Part shown: piece after piece, positions 10,299 through 22,441 of the stretch
Layout: each line of letters starts with the position of its first letter
Position numbering within the stretch: position 1 is the first letter of the stretch
NCBI GenBank assembly: GCA_963930655.1
Contig: OZ005601.1
Location: 22,258,921 to 22,322,920, forward strand
DNA: 64,000 nucleotides
Reading direction: 5' to 3'
Origin: Myrica gale
Taxonomy: Eukaryota > Streptophyta > Magnoliopsida > Fagales > Myricaceae
Notes under the pieces: model-generated
Told to the model about the DNA's origin: nothing
What the model saw: the letters and a program-made list of their open reading frames with translations, nothing else
Database searches by the model: none
Program-made: the position numbers and the translations under genes

Positions 10299-11820
10299 AT
10301 GGACAGGAGTTGGATGAACAAGAAACGTGGGACAAGAGAATATGTATTGGGAGTCAATGAGTTTCTAAGATTTGGATTTAAGAGTATGGGTAGTGATGGG
10401 AGAATTTGCTGGAACAACTATTGGTTTGCTCATGGTGAATCGGCCATATGGGTAGTCATAGTTTTTGTTGGAACAACTATTGGTTTGCTCATGGTGAATC
10501 GCAAGATAGGGCAGCATCTAGTAGTCCTTCTATTTTTGTGGAAGATAGTCAAATGTGGCAAACATCAACTGGGATGCATGAACTATTACATAAGGTATTT
10601 ACATGTGAACCGGAAAGAGAAGCTGTACGAGAAGAAAGAGAATATCATAATGATACGACTTCAAAATTTTATGAAATGCTTAAAGATGCAGACGATCCTT
10701 TATATGAAGGGTGCAGAAAATTTAGTAAGTCAATTGTTGTTGTACAATTATATCATTTGAAGTGTATGGGAGGGTGGAGTAATACGTCTTTTACGTGGTT
10801 ACTCCATACACTGGGTGATATGCTTCCTGCGGGTGCTAAATTGCTAAAGGACACTTATGAAGTTAAAAAGTATATGAAAATATCCCTGTTTGTTCAAATG
10901 TTTGAATGTTTTTCTGAAATGAGAATGAGAATGTGGAAGTTTGTTCAAAGTGTGGAGCATCAAAATGGAAGGGAAATAATTTTTGTCACAGAATGAAGGG
11001 GGGATCATCCAAGAGATCAAGAGAAAATCGGCTAAGGTTTTGCGGTGGTTTCCTTTAAAGCAGCGATTACAAAGGATATTCATGTCCTTAAAACTGCTAT
11101 TCATATGAAATGACATCGTATGGCCAAATAAATGATAGGTTGTTAAGGTATCCGGCCGATGGTCTAGCTTGGAAGGCATTTGATTCTCAGTATGCTGATT
11201 TTGCTTCTGATCCTCATAATGTCAGGCTTGGGTTAGCGGCGGATGGGTTCAATCCTTTTGGGAACATGAGTACTAGTCATAGTACATGGCCAGTGATATT
11301 GGTACCATAGAACTTGCCTCATTGGATGTGCATGAAACGTTCATCTTTAATGTTGTCATTCTTATTCCTGGACCCAAATCTCCTTCTTTCAAGATAGATG
11401 TATATCTAGAGCCGTTGATATTGGAGTTAAAATAGTTGTGGGATGTTGGGTTAGATACATATGACGTTGTTTTGAAAGATATGTTTAAGATGCGTGCGGC
11501 ATTGATGTTGACAATTAACGATTTTTCTGCATATGGTGACCTCTCTGGATGGAGTGCAAAAGGATGTCTTGCATGTCCATGTTGTATGTTTCAAGATTGT
11601 CCATGGTGGATGGATAATGGCAGGAAATTTTGCTACATGGGGCATAGAAGATTCTTACCATTAAATCATAGGTGGAGAAAAGATCAAAAGATCATTTGAA
11701 GGTACATAAGAAATGGCTCCACCACCCACTTTGCTGACCGGTGATGACATTTTGATGGAACTAGAGGGCATTAAACATTTTGAGTCAAGTGTATAGAAGA
11801 AACATAGTATTTTCATTGCA
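10299..11820 (+). pseudogene. CACTA Tnp2-type transposase (Transpos_assoc and Transposase_21), broken
   Basis: The product would be the DNA-binding and cutting transposase of a CACTA element, acting in the nucleus on terminal and subterminal repeats. The start MDRSWMNKKRGTREYVLGVN at 10299 is the standard Transpos_assoc opening. The frame then shifts: a short stretch (GGAACAACTATTGGTTTGCTC) is duplicated at 10411 and 10469. The second frame gives PLYEGCRKFSKSI and GDMLPAGAKLL. Later come VEVCSKCGASKW, then YPADGLAWKAFDSQYADFAS, RLGLAADGFNPFGNMS and WDVGLDTYDVVLKDMFKMRA followed by GWSAKGCLACPCC, all conserved blocks of the Tnp2 family. At least five stops or shifts interrupt it, so no functional enzyme is possible. 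Confidence 0.85.
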
Positions 11821-12660
11821 TTGCCTTATTGGAAGGATAATATGTTGCGCCATAATCTAGATGTGATGCATATAGAGAAGAACGTAGTTGGCAACATTAT
11901 TGGTACATTGTTAAATGTGAACGGGAAGACAAAAGATAACTATAAGGCACGTCTTTACTTACATAGCATGGGAATAAGACATGATCTTCATCCAAAGACC
12001 ACTCCCGTAGGACATGTGTATTTGCCTACAACTCGCTTCTCAATGACTCGCGATGAGAAAGAAGGTTTCCTAAAAGTGATAAAGAATGTGAAAGTATCAG
12101 ATGGTTTTGCTTCGAACCTATCACATAGTGTCAAGATTCAACAACGTATTATCATCGGTTTGAATGGTCATGACTGTCACATCTTGATGCAACATTTGAT
12201 GCCCATTGACATACGAAGATCATTAACAAGCAATATTTGTTCTCTTTTAATCGAATTGTCATGTTTCTTTAGGGAAATTTGTTCCAAAACATTACGATTA
12301 GGAGACCTAGATTGACTTGAGGCTCAAATTCTTATAACATTGTGTCATTTTGAAAGGATATTTCTGCCTTCTTTTTTTACTATTATGGTGCACTTGGTCA
12401 TACATCTAGTTGCAGAATGTAAGAAGGGTGGACCGTTCCAACTTCGGTGGATATATCCTATAGAGAGGTAATATTAATTATAAAAATATCTTACGTAGGT
12501 TTCTTTGCATATGTGTGTTATTGTTTGAAATGTAATATTGTTGGTGTAGGTGCATGCATCGTTTTAAATCTTATGTTCGCAATACAACCGCACCTGAATG
12601 CTCTATTGCTGAAGGATACATCGCAGATGAATGACTAAGTTTTTGTTCAAGATATTTGGA
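11821..12660 (+). pseudogene. CACTA transposase C-terminal DUF4218 region, broken
   Basis: The frame 11821-12315 reads YWKDNMLRHNLDVMHIEKNV then GNIIGTLLNVNGKTKDNYKA. This is the stretch where Tnp2-type transposases run into DUF4218 ('lRHNLDvMHieKNv'). It continues with HDCHILMQHLMPIDIRR and ends at a stop before the usual 'FFRELCSKTL' module is complete. Decayed remains of the next segment (RNTTAPECSIAEGYI-like) occur at 12570-12630. It is part of the same gene as 10299-11820, fragmented by stops. The role in transposition is inferred from the family only. Confidence 0.8.
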
Positions 12661-13093
12661 ATCAGTTCCAACGATCTTTAATAGATCCCCAAGAAATTTA
12701 GACGACACTATGTGAGGAATCTCTTACGTTCGTCTTGATACAAAGGCGTGCATGCAAGCCCATCGACATGTCCTTTTAATTGCGATGAGTTAGTCCAAAT
12801 TCGCACATAAGTGATGTTAGACATATAACTCTTTCATTGAGAATGTTAATATCCAATAGAATTAAGTTATAGTTCTATTATCCATGCAAAATGCATAAGG
12901 ATCGATTGAAGGCAAGCAACCGTAGGAGTCGACCCACAGATTATGTCATCGATAAGATGAACAAGGATGAAATTGGTCATTGGTTTCGAGAATATGTATG
13001 TCTTCTGTTTAAAATGTTTTGCATTTCTTTATTACTTTAAAACTTATAAATAATGTTAATCTTGAATTGTTGCCAGAGGAAAACAGATTCAAA

Positions 13094-13770
13094 ATATGGA
13101 CGATGCAAGGAAGCGTGAACTTTCAAATAGGGTTCTATGGCTTGCTAAAGGTTCAAACCCCGAAGCTAGATTATTTAGTTGATACGTACGTAATGGTATG
13201 AAGTTCCTTACGAAAGAGAATGAAATGGGCAGAACAACTCAAAATAGTGGAGTTTGTGTGATTGTTGAAGGGGGCACCATATATTACGGGCGAACTACAA
13301 GTATGATTGAGTTAAAGTATTTTGATTCGGAATGTTTTGTACTGTTCAAATGTGATTGGATTGACATAGCTATTGGTATGGGATATAAATTTGATGAGTT
13401 TGCATTCGAACTTGTTAATTTTTCGCGTTTAGTGCATACTGGAGAGCGATTAAGCGATGATCCATTCATCTTGGCATCACAAGCATCTCAAGTATACTGT
13501 GTATCTGATGAATGACATCCAAATTGGGAAGTAGTTGTCAGGACTAAACCAAAAGATGTGTTTGATGCTAGTAATGGTGAGGTGTTTGATGACGAGGTGG
13601 ATGACTATTGTGTGAATAAGCCTTACAATTTCAACATTGAGCAAGTCCCTAAGAATGTACAAGATGATTTGACGTGGTTTAGAAATGATGTGGAAGGAAC
13701 AACACTAGATATACCTCAAAAAGTACCTATGGAATATGAATTTCATGATCTGTTTAGCAAGCCAATTATC
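13094..13770 (+). pseudogene. CACTA-associated DUF4216 region, broken by stops
   Basis: The segment begins WLAKGSNPEARLF, followed by a stop at about 13187. It then reads GMKFLTKENEMGRTTQNSGV, YYGRTTSMIELKYFDSECFV, LFKCDWIDIAIGMGYKFDEF and LASQASQVYCVSDE. This matches the DUF4216 pattern found at the C-terminal side of plant CACTA transposase genes. A single TGA at 13513-13515 interrupts it, and the same frame continues HPNWEVVVRTKPKDVFD and an acidic tail up to about 13770. It is the least damaged part of the element, with two visible stops in about 670 bp. Confidence 0.85.
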
Positions 13771-14079
13771 TGTTTAGAAAGTCAATTATTTTTCTGTTTA
13801 AAACCTTTCTTTTGGACATGCATTACAATCACTATCATTTCTTTTGGAATTATGCTGTTTTGGTGGTTGTTTTTTTTAAGCATATGTTTTGTTTTGAAAT
13901 TGAATTTTACATTGAAATCATTGTCATGCATGACTAAATCAAATATGAAAGTGTTAGTAAGCTAGCATAAAAAGTCAGCAAAAGAAATGCAAAGAAATGA
14001 GTCTAGGATATGGTCAATGGTATTTTGATTTTCAAATATCGATTACTACAGTTTCTTGTGTAGGTACAATAAGGAGGAA

Positions 14080-15391
14080 CAGGTTCAGGACTATATCCTC
14101 ATCATCACCGCAAGCTACTCCAATTACGCCAACTACGACATCATCGCAGCAAGCTACGGTGCCATCATTCGAAGATGAACCTTCAAACGATGACGAAACA
14201 CTTGGTATGTTAATAACCAAAATAGAGATAATTTAATTTATTTGTTTGTGAATTTAATTTCACATGTTAAATCTGCAGATAATACTCGAGTTCGTAAAGT
14301 GCGTGGTGGGACGCGCATGACTGAGGTGTGGAATTTAAAATAGGGCGAATGGATTTCCACCCAGTTCAATGAGAATGGGCAGCCTCTAGGTACTGAAGGA
14401 GGCATTTTTGCCCAATTCACGGGTAGTGTTGCCCGTGTTCCTAATCAAATCCCCCTAGTTGCTGTAGATTGGCGTAAAGTCCTTACGGCAATAAAGGAAG
14501 ATTGTTGGACACTTATGACGGTATAATTATTTTATATAAGCACTTGAAATGCACTTATATAAGTTTAATAATTTGTGCACCTAACTCTTATGGTATATTT
14601 TCTGAAGCAGGATAGGTACGACATTATTTCTTTGTATTATGGATTTCATGAATATAGTTTTATTATTAATTTACAATATATTGGTATTAATGTAGCATTG
14701 AAGTGAAGTCGAGAAACAAAGTCTATCACTACAAACGTCGGTGCACACTGCAGGATCTCGGAGCTTTGCACGTCACGCTCATGAGATGGTACATAGTACT
14801 CAATTAGTTTGTTTACTAGTATAATTGTTATTATTAGGATTCTTATAAGTAGTTGTTATTATTAGGATTCTTATAAGTAATTTACAATTCCATCATTCAT
14901 ATGGTGTTTGTGATGCAGGAAAAAAAGGAACAAGTTATAATTGATCGAACAGGGCTATATAAAGCGGTCCATTCACACTCTGATGGGTTTCCAATAAATC
15001 CGGATGTAGCAGAGAAAATAGTATGTCACTATTACTTTCAATTTTGATTTGAATGTGCAAATGACTAATCATAATTTAACTGCATGTTTTATTCTTTCAT
15101 AGGCGAATGAAGGAGATTCAAGTAAATGATCCAACAATTTCACAAGTCTTGAGCCAATCTAGAGTGGGTGGCAGCATTAGTTGGTCACAATCTGACTGTT
15201 ATGCACAAGCGATTGGTCCAGAACGACATGGTCGCATTCTACTAACACCTTCATCTGATCCTACCAACACCAGCAGAATATCCACTCCGCCTACATCCTC
15301 TAATAACGAGGAAATAGTGGAAATTTGGGATAAAATGAAGACTAGAGTCTACAATTTCATCGCTTCAATCAACAATCCAAATGATGGCTAA
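14080..15391 (+). pseudogene. CACTA PF03004-type (TNPA-side) plant transposase segment, broken
   Basis: A Ser/Thr/Pro-rich lead (about 14080-14200) precedes an intron-like gap. Then comes KVRGGTRMTEVWNLK, a stop, GEWISTQFNENGQPLGTEGG and IFAQFTGSVARVPNQIPLVA followed by VDWRKVLTAIKEDCWTLMT: the conserved PF03004 'GptkmldvWkl...G..i.vefNe.GQpiG' block. Later exon-like pieces read KSRNKVYHYKRRCTLQDLGA (about 14700) and LYKAVHSHSDGFPINPDV (about 14960). A final frame at 15107-15391 has SWSQSDCYAQAIGPERHGRI. Short introns with plausible GT/AG ends separate the pieces. In intact elements this protein binds subterminal repeats. Here at least one stop, at about 14341, breaks it. Confidence 0.75.
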
Positions 15392-15959
15392 AGCCTGGGT
15401 AGAAATTTTAGTTACTTACCCTCACATAATCACTATTGATTCTATTTATATATTTTCCTAGCTAATTGTTTGTTTAGCTTTTGTAGGAGCAACGTGAAAA
15501 CCAAAATGATGCCAGTCACAATCCCGACTAGGTTCCACCATCAATTCATAGATCATCTAATGCAAGCTGAAAAACGTTTCATGGTAAGATACTAACATAA
15601 ATGAAGATTACCATTAATTTGATTTTAAGTGTACTAAACTCTTATGTTTGTATTTATTTATTTTTATCTTAATTCATGTCATTACTGTTTGTTAATTTTC
15701 CAATATTGCAATTGTAGACAATGTTGATGGTGAGGGTGATGGTGCTGATGGTAACACAGATGGTGTAGATAGTGTTGAAGCAGATGACGCTAGTGCAGGT
15801 GTTGAAGCTGCTAAAGATGAAAGTTATTGTTATTTGTTGTTAAATATCATTACTTGCTAGTTTTTAGACTACTGAGAAACTTTTAGAACTTATTTAGTCA
15901 ATAATGAAATATATTTTGTTTTATTACACTTTTCTATTACAACTTTTTTAATACTGATA

Positions 15960-16285
15960 TAGTCGCGTTTTAAAACGCTGAACGAAAATAAAAACAATAA
16001 AAAAAAGTAAAACGCTGGCATAGACCCTTTAGTGGCGGTCGAAAAAACGCTGCTAAAGACATGTAGCAACGTTTCCAGAGACACTGCAAAAAAACTACTC
16101 TTTGGGTCTATAGCGGCGGTCGCGACCGCGGCTATATGACTACCGCGATAGACCCGAAGTTCTATAGCGGCAGTCGAGACCACCGGTAGATGACCGCCGC
16201 TATAGACCAGAGGTTTTCACCATCAGTTGCGAAAACTGCCGCTATAGCCTACTGTGACGGTAGCGAAAAAACCGATGCTAATGTG
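15960..16285. repeat. CACTA subterminal repeat cluster (GCGGCGGTC / GCCGCTATAG)
   Basis: The stretch has many direct and inverted copies of short GC-rich units such as 'TAGCGGCGGTCGCGACCGC' and 'GACCGCCGCTATAGACC' in otherwise AT-rich DNA. This is the normal composition of CACTA subterminal regions, where the transposase-associated protein binds. No TTTGTAGTG end follows, so the outer terminus is missing. Confidence 0.8.
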
Positions 16286-16959
16286 CAAAATACAAATGGA
16301 AAGTTTGAAGAAAAAAAAATGGAAATCACGCATGAAGCAAAAGAAGTCCTAATCACATTTAGATAGACGAAAAGGGGAACGTACATTACCAATTTAGTGA
16401 AACAAAAATTCGTAGGCCTAATTTTGCTAAAGATCAAATATAATATTTTCGTGTGATGAGACATAAGTGAGTGATCAAATACTAGTGAAGAGCGTGGACG
16501 ACGCATTAAACACAAAGAACCACATATAATTTTAAACAAAAAACAAATGTAAAAATGTGTAAATGCAAGACAAATGCAAAGAAATGTGAAATACACATGC
16601 ATTGATATGGAAGATGAAACTAAAATGAATGTCAAAGAAAGTCTAGAACATAAGACAAGCAAATGAGGAACAAATGATTGACATTTTGAAGAAATAACAC
16701 ATAAAAGCCTAATCCGAAAGTCAAAACAAAAAAGCGCATATTAATCGATGGGTTACCTTTCAAATGATGGAGAATTTGTTGAAAAGAAGAATCCATGCCA
16801 ATGCATGATGAGAAGAAGAGATTTGAGTGGAGATCAAAAGAGAACTTGGAAAATGGGAGAAAATGGTTTCTTGGGTTCACGGGAGCAGAATGGAAAAAAG
16901 TAGGAAAATGAATGAGAGAAAGAAGGAACCTCTAAGTTTTTTCAAAACAATCTAACACG
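16286..16959. other. No feature recognised between CACTA and gypsy elements
   Basis: This is A-rich unique-looking sequence. The long - strand frames here have low-complexity Phe/Leu/Ser-rich translations, as expected from the reverse of A-rich DNA. Confidence 0.5.
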
Positions 16960-16964
16960 GACAC

Positions 16965-17409
16965 TGATGATGTCAAGAATCACCATAATGCTCAGAAGCC
17001 TGATGATGTCAGGAATCACCACAATGCTCGGAAGCCATGTGAGCCTGCAAGAATCACCGAGGGGGGTGGCCTCGGATCAAGTCTCCAACGACCAAGTTAG
17101 TGTTTAAAAGAGAAGATGAGTATTCTGAAAATAGAATTCAGCGTGAGTCTAATGAGCAGAATACCTAGGTTTTTAAGCATGTACCAGCGTCGTAGTCCTG
17201 TTAGGAAACTACTTGTTAAGGTAGTAGAGTTATATTAGGAGAGTGCCCTCAACCATTTGAATTGTCATGAGGAGTCATCGAGTGGCTAGAGTTTTATATG
17301 AGTTCGGATGTCAGATTCCTATGCCAGATTGGATAGTCAGGAATGGCCAACAGGCTAATGGACACGAGCCAAAGTAGTCTGGTTGGGCCGAGTATTTCAT
17401 GGCCCACCA
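16965..17409 (-). repeat. 3' LTR of the gag-protease gypsy element
   Basis: It aligns with 22442-22883 throughout ('GATGATGTCAAGAATCACCA', 'GGTGGCCTCGGATCAAGTCT', 'CGTAGTCCTGTTAGGA', 'GAGTATTTCATGG'). The end is mutated, CCACCA instead of CCATCA. By eye the two LTRs differ by point changes at roughly every 10 bases, which points to an old insertion. Confidence 0.85.
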
Positions 17410-17524
17410 GTAGTCTCCGTCTCCCCTTTTTCAGCCTAAAAATGATACAGGGAGGAGGTTAAAAAGTTGTTCGTCTAATCGGATTAAAAATTGCTTAGGG
17501 TGCTCGGAGAAGTTTAACTGCTGT

Positions 17525-17870
17525 TGAGATCTAGTCCCGAGTAAGGCGCTTGCTGGAGTTTTACCGCTACTGAGATGTAGTCTCGAGCATGGTACTGGTT
17601 GGAGTTTGACCGATGCTGAGATCAAGTCCCAAGCTGCAGAGATCCAATCCCGAGCAGCTAAGATCAAGTCCCGAGCACAGTACCGGCTGGATTTTGACCC
17701 ATGCTGAGATCAAGTCCCAAGCCGCTGAGATTAAGTCCCTAGCACGGTGCAACCTAGAGTTTGTCATGACGCTGAGATCAAGTCTCGAGCCGTTGAGAAC
17801 AAGTCCCGTGCACGGTGCTAGCTGGAGTTCGACCAATCTTGAGATCAAGTCCCGAGCACCGTACTCGGGG
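17525..17870. repeat. Tandem repeats 'GAGATCAAGTCCCGAGC' in place of pol
   Basis: About nine copies or variants of GAGATCAAGTCCCGAGC occur, several inside a longer unit that also includes 'ACGGTACCGGCTGGAGTTTGACC'-like sequence. They explain the reading frames seen on both strands here, which are not genes. Confidence 0.85.
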
Positions 17871-17959
17871 TTCCTTAGTACTATAACTCTCCATCAACCT
17901 AGTCATGGGGAAAAATAAATTGTCCCTTTATCCAATAAAACTTAACATAATAGTGTTAA

Positions 17960-18690
17960 TTATAAAAAATAAGATAAGTGATGCTCATCTGGTGGTATTT
18001 CTTCAAATGAACAGCGTTCCGGGGCTGGGGGAGATCCATCGTCAGCGACTACACTATCATTGCAGCTAACCATCTGACAAGAGTCAGGTCTTCTGTGCCC
18101 TTTCATCATCGAGTAATAACAACCCCGAGCAACCTTCTGGTCTCCCTTAATCACACCCGTTCCATGAGAGGTGGGAAACTTTATTGTGACTTGGTAAACA
18201 TAAACATAAGAGATGTCATGGAGAGCGACTAGGTTGGTCTTGCCAATGATGGCATTGTAGAATGATGGACGTTCACCACCGGGAAATTAACCAATGTTGT
18301 AGCTGTCACAGGATGATTTTCCATAGTGAGGGGGAGATTTACCTACCCCATCGTGTTAATTTTGTGGCCATCAAAATCGAACAACCCTGTAGGGGACGGC
18401 AAGAGCGGGTAATCAGTTAATCCCAACTGTGCATAAGCGTTGGAAAACAAGATATCAACAGAACTACCATTGTCCACAAGGATCCTTCTGAGAACAAAAT
18501 TAGCGACAAAGACCTCAATGACGATGGCATCATTGTGTGGTTGTATCACCCCCACAACATCAGTCTCGGTAAAGGTGATAGGTACATCTTTTGTTCGGGG
18601 TTTCTTCCAGGGCTGCTCGGCAAGGAACACATGTTGGTGCTGAGCTTCACACACGTAGCTCTCCTGCGCTCTTTTGCCCACCCATTATTG
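17960..18690 (-). pseudogene. Gypsy aspartic protease region, frameshifted
   Basis: Read on the - strand, 18681-18343 gives TDVVGVIQPHNDAIVIEVFV, then RRILVDNGSSVDILF, the retropepsin active-site block. The Asp-Gly/Asn-Ser position is DNGSS where many relatives have DGGSS. After a frame change it continues as GGERPSFYNAIIGKTNLVAL and KFPTSHGTGVIKGDQKVARG, and finishes near 17960. The enzyme would cleave the Gag polyprotein. The catalytic Asp is kept but frameshifts and stops prevent one continuous product. The segment lies downstream of gag, as expected, and is followed by the repeat block instead of reverse transcriptase. Confidence 0.85.
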
Positions 18691-21600
18691 TTCCTACCAA
18701 ACCCCGAAGGGATGGGGGCGGCAGGTCGTCCTGATTCGCTGGGCTATGAACCACCCGTTGACGCTCCCGTTGCGGACTCCGTTTATGGCGTCCGAGTCGA
18801 GCTCTACCTGAATGAGGAGCACCATGCTTTAAGATGAAACTAGGGAGTTTGCGCTCCTGTAGCAGATATTTTATTTGCTTTTTAATCTCCCCACAATCAT
18901 TGGTGGTGTGACCATAGTCTCAGTGAAATTTTCAGTACTTTCCACGATCTCTCTGTTCTGGAAGTCCCTGAAGCTTTTGAGGCCACTTCACGCTTGGGTC
19001 ATGCCTGATCTGCATGAGTACTTCTTAGGGGGGTTGCATTGAGGGCAGTGAACATAAACGCTGCCCTATTCTCTTGCTCTGGTCAAGGATCGAACCTTGA
19101 AGGATCATTGATCGATCGCCGGCACTGCTCCCTGGATCATGAATGGTCATGCTTCCGATTGCGCTTCTCAGGCCTGAGCTACATAGGTAGAGAGAGGCCA
19201 TCCCAAGCAGAGAATATGTCTTCACAGTCCATGTGTTCTTGAGCCTTCTTCACGACGTCCCCGAAATTGGTCGGGTCTTTCTTGAGGAAGTATTTCAGGA
19301 AGTCGCTAGGTCGTAGGCCAATGGTCAGGGCCATGAGTTTGGTCTCGTCGGTGGCTCTCAAGATGGAGACAGCTTCACGGTCGAACTGAGCAAGGTAGGC
19401 CCGTAAGCTTTCCTTGGGTGCTTGGTTAATGTTGAAGAGGTTAGAGGATAGTCTCTTAAGCTTCCTATTGGAGAGAAAATGGCTTACGAACAGCGTGCTA
19501 AGTGTGTCGAAATCTTCAATTGATCCTGGCGACAGACCAGAGAACCATCGTTGTGCTGGTCCCTTTAAGGTTAGGGAGAAAGCCCGACAGAGAACCTGAT
19601 CGGCATAGGATTGCACATGCATGTGGAAACAAAAGATCTTAATATGGTCACACAGATCTCCCGAGCCGTCAAAAAGGTCAATAGTCGGTGGTTGGAATAG
19701 CTGAGGCAATGGGTGTCACACCCCAAACCTCAAAGGCTAGAGGGTGACTTACTTGCAATAAACAATTAGACTTTTGATTTAAAACATATATAATAATAAC
19801 TGCGGAATAAACTTTATTTAAAAACTTTAATATATCTCTCTTAATAAAACTTTAAAAAAACTCTTTCAGCACACAAAGACAAATCTAAAGATGATTAGAC
19901 TCATACTAGAGACAAACATTTATTCTAATAATCACTCAGTTACCCGCCCACGTGTCATCTAATTCTGACTATCGACACGCTCCTGATCAACATCTGAAAA
20001 TAAGGAAAACAATAGGGGGTGAGTTCGACAACTCAGTCAGCAAAATCATTATGCTAATGTATATCCCATGAGCCACACTGTAACAGTAAGAGATATAATA
20101 TTTAAAATCTTTATAAACTGTTGAAAGTTGTTTTTGACAATTTCAATAAAACAGTTTTATCTATATAACATAATACTATAGAAAATCAATTTTATCTGTA
20201 TAAGAAAATCCCTTTAGCAATAACTATGGGTCACGTTTACCCTCGTGACAGGGTTGTGCAGTTGCTACCTAGTTTGGGGATCAGCCAAACTAAGCCAATA
20301 CTATGGGTAGAATCTTCCTTACTAAGGCTTGGCCATGTCCAAATGTGCACTAGGTAAGAATCTACAAAAAAAGTCACTCCGTTTCCAGAATGGGTGCACT
20401 CAATGGATTGCAATTGGTACCAATGAGCTATCTCTGTAACTCTGTAACTCTGGGCCTCAGGATTTGAAAACACATAACATATCATAAAATAAACATCACT
20501 TTGAATTTTGCATCTTTCTCTTCTTTTCATGAAATATCATGCACAAATCTTGAATAACAATAAATATAAAAAAGAAGCTTTGATTTCAATCAATGAAAAC
20601 ATCATGTAAAATCATTGGACATAAAAATAGGCTCATATTTACACATTTCATGCTATAATCTTTAACAATTTTATCAGAAACATTATGCACATAAAACTCC
20701 GAGGGTTTTTAATAAATCATGCAATTTCTCAAATATCACCTCGATCTTTTAGGAAAATCTAGCATAATAACCCCACTTACCTGGATCTTCAACCAAATAA
20801 GTCTCTGACTTAACACTTATCAATGCAAAATTTAACGTATTATAATACGCTCAAACGGAAACACAAATGAAACTCTAAATCTACCCGACGGGATTAAATC
20901 CGAAATTCACTGGTCAGATTCTAAAATATATCTTACCTATCTCAGGTTTCCCTAAAATCCCCTAATTAAACTATGTTCTTCCCTAGGATGTTAAATATAC
21001 ACCTGCAAAATTTCAAATCCAAATTCCTAGTACAACTCATTAAATAAAATTAACATTCATCTCTGTTCACGGAGTCAAACTATACCCTAAATAATTCGGT
21101 CCTCATCAATTCCAAAATTCTTAAGGATCTATTACGATATCCAAAAATCCCGATATTGATACCAAATATTTATATATTGGTTATACAAATACTCAAAAAT
21201 TTAATGCCGAAATTAGAATTTATATCAATGAATCTTTCTCAGCAATTCTGATTTCTCTAAGCCTAAATTCTGGATTTTCCAAACCATACCAATACATCTC
21301 TAAAAATTACGAAACTTTAACTTTTTCCTCCTGCAGATGTCTAGTACGCAATATCTAAAAATAAGAATTTTTCGATGTCTAAAGTCGGCTATAAAAATAT
21401 AATTCGATCTACTACTCAGATCAAGAACCTGAATTTTCCTTAAACAAATCTTGAACCCAAATTTCAATTACTCCAAGAAACTCATTAAAACTATTTTGAA
21501 AATCTTTAAATAGTTAGGGATAGATCTAGACACCCTATGGTTTAATCTCTCATAAAAAAAATACAAATATAATATCAAGAAATTCGAAATACCTGAAGTT

Positions 21601-22374
21601 GCTTCAAGAAATTTCGTCTAGATTGTTGAAAGCAAGAAAACCCTTATTTTTCCTCTTGTTGGTGTAAAATCAAGGTCTGTAAAAATAAAAACTAATGTGT
21701 AAATCTATATATAGACTCACACTAGTAATAGACTCCCTTTTGAACTCTAAAACTTTTAATTTTAAATAATCATAAAATCTTTCAAATTTTAAAAAGGTTT
21801 GACTAGGTCAAAGATAAAAATTCAACTATTTTAAATGAATTAAACTCAAATTTCAAATTTAAAGAAGACATTTCAAATATCAAATAACAAATTCAAATAA
21901 ATTTTAAAAATAGAAATCTTGGGTGTTACAATGGGTATGCGATTACCTTTGCCGCGAACGGGGAACTTTCAAGTTGTGATAGAGCGGCGGTGCCACCTGT
22001 CTATGAGGACTCCATAGCTGCCTAATTCTGCTCGAACAGGCGAATATGTTCGTCCTGAGCATCATTTGGTCACGGAGAGCTACATGTCGACCGTCGCCAC
22101 GAGCCCGCCGAGGAGAGGACCGAGCTGTGGAGCGAGAGACAGAGTGAGTCTCGTCTGACCCTTCACGATGCGGGATGGAAGCCCGAGACTTGGGAGGGGA
22201 TGTTGGTAGAGACGGAGGTGGAGGTGGAGGTGGATGAGGCCCCTCGAGCCTACGGACAAGGCTTTCGACTTTCATTGCCGGGGAGATCAACAAGGTATCA
22301 TTAACGGGTTGTGTGCCGACGACAACGCCGGATTACACGGCACCGTTCTGATCGTGTGGTGTAGAAAGCATTGT
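18691..22374 (-). pseudogene. Gypsy gag, interrupted by a solo LTR
   Basis: The - strand frame opens with a candidate ATG at about 22374 (MLSTPHDQNGAV, then a stop). It runs on as 22293-21943, a Pro-rich and Arg-rich N-terminal part (KVESLVRRLEGPHPPPPPPP). The frame breaks at the solo LTR (19714-21930) and resumes at 19709-19179 with PTIDLFDGSGDLCDHIKIFC, LTLKGPAQRWFSGLSPGSIE and DEATGL-like helices. This is the Retrotrans_gag domain, which builds the virus-like particle. Further on, YGHTTNDCGEIKKQIKYLL near 18860-18910 matches the linker before protease. At least one stop plus frameshifts are present beyond the insertion, so it is not translatable. A tract of seven prolines is visible. Confidence 0.85.
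19709..21935. mobile_element. Solo LTR nested in gypsy gag, with perfect target duplication
   Basis: The 2217-bp insert (19714-21930) begins TGTCACACCCCAAAC and ends CTTGGGTGTTACA. A perfect 5-bp duplication ATGGG lies at 19709-19713 and 21931-21935. The gag reading frame flanks it directly on both sides. No protein-coding capacity is visible. The C-rich start and 'AGGGGGTGAGTTCGACAAC' block recall the solo LTR at 2523-3961. The long LTR suggests a Tekay/Del-like chromovirus, but the lineage is not proven. Confidence 0.85.
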
Positions 22375-22420
22375 TTGAACAAGGAACGTTAGATCGTCTA
22401 GGAGATGGACTTTTTCGAGG

Positions 22421-22440
22421 ATTCCCACAGACGGGGCCAA
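22421..22440 (-). other. Putative primer-binding site of the gag-protease gypsy element
   Basis: Directly inside the 5' LTR, the - strand reads TTGGCCCCGTCTGTGGGAAT. This closely resembles the TTGGCGCCGTCTGTGGGAA-type primer-binding site common in plant gypsy elements. Confidence 0.65.
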
Positions 22441-22441
22441 C

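Larger units (their letters stand above)
10299..16285 (+). mobile_element. Decayed CACTA (En/Spm-type) transposon body
   Basis: All the characteristic plant CACTA modules occur in order on one strand: Transpos_assoc start (MDRSWM), Tnp2-type transposase, DUF4218, DUF4216, a PF03004 plant-transposase (TNPA-side) segment, and subterminal repeats rich in GCGGCGGTC and GCCGCTATAG (15960-16285). Many stops and frameshifts break every module. Neither a CACTACAA left end nor a TTGTAGTG right end is present next to it, so both termini appear lost or decayed. Its subterminal motif matches the small CACTA elements at 54602-55361 and 56944-57548. Confidence 0.8.

Noticed and set aside
17431..17918. Overlapping open frames on both strands
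   Set aside because: All are generated by the GAGATCAAGTCCCGAGC tandem repeat.
18440..18837. + strand frames over the gypsy protease
   Set aside because: They are antisense shadows of the - strand protease and gag linker, which have clear homology.
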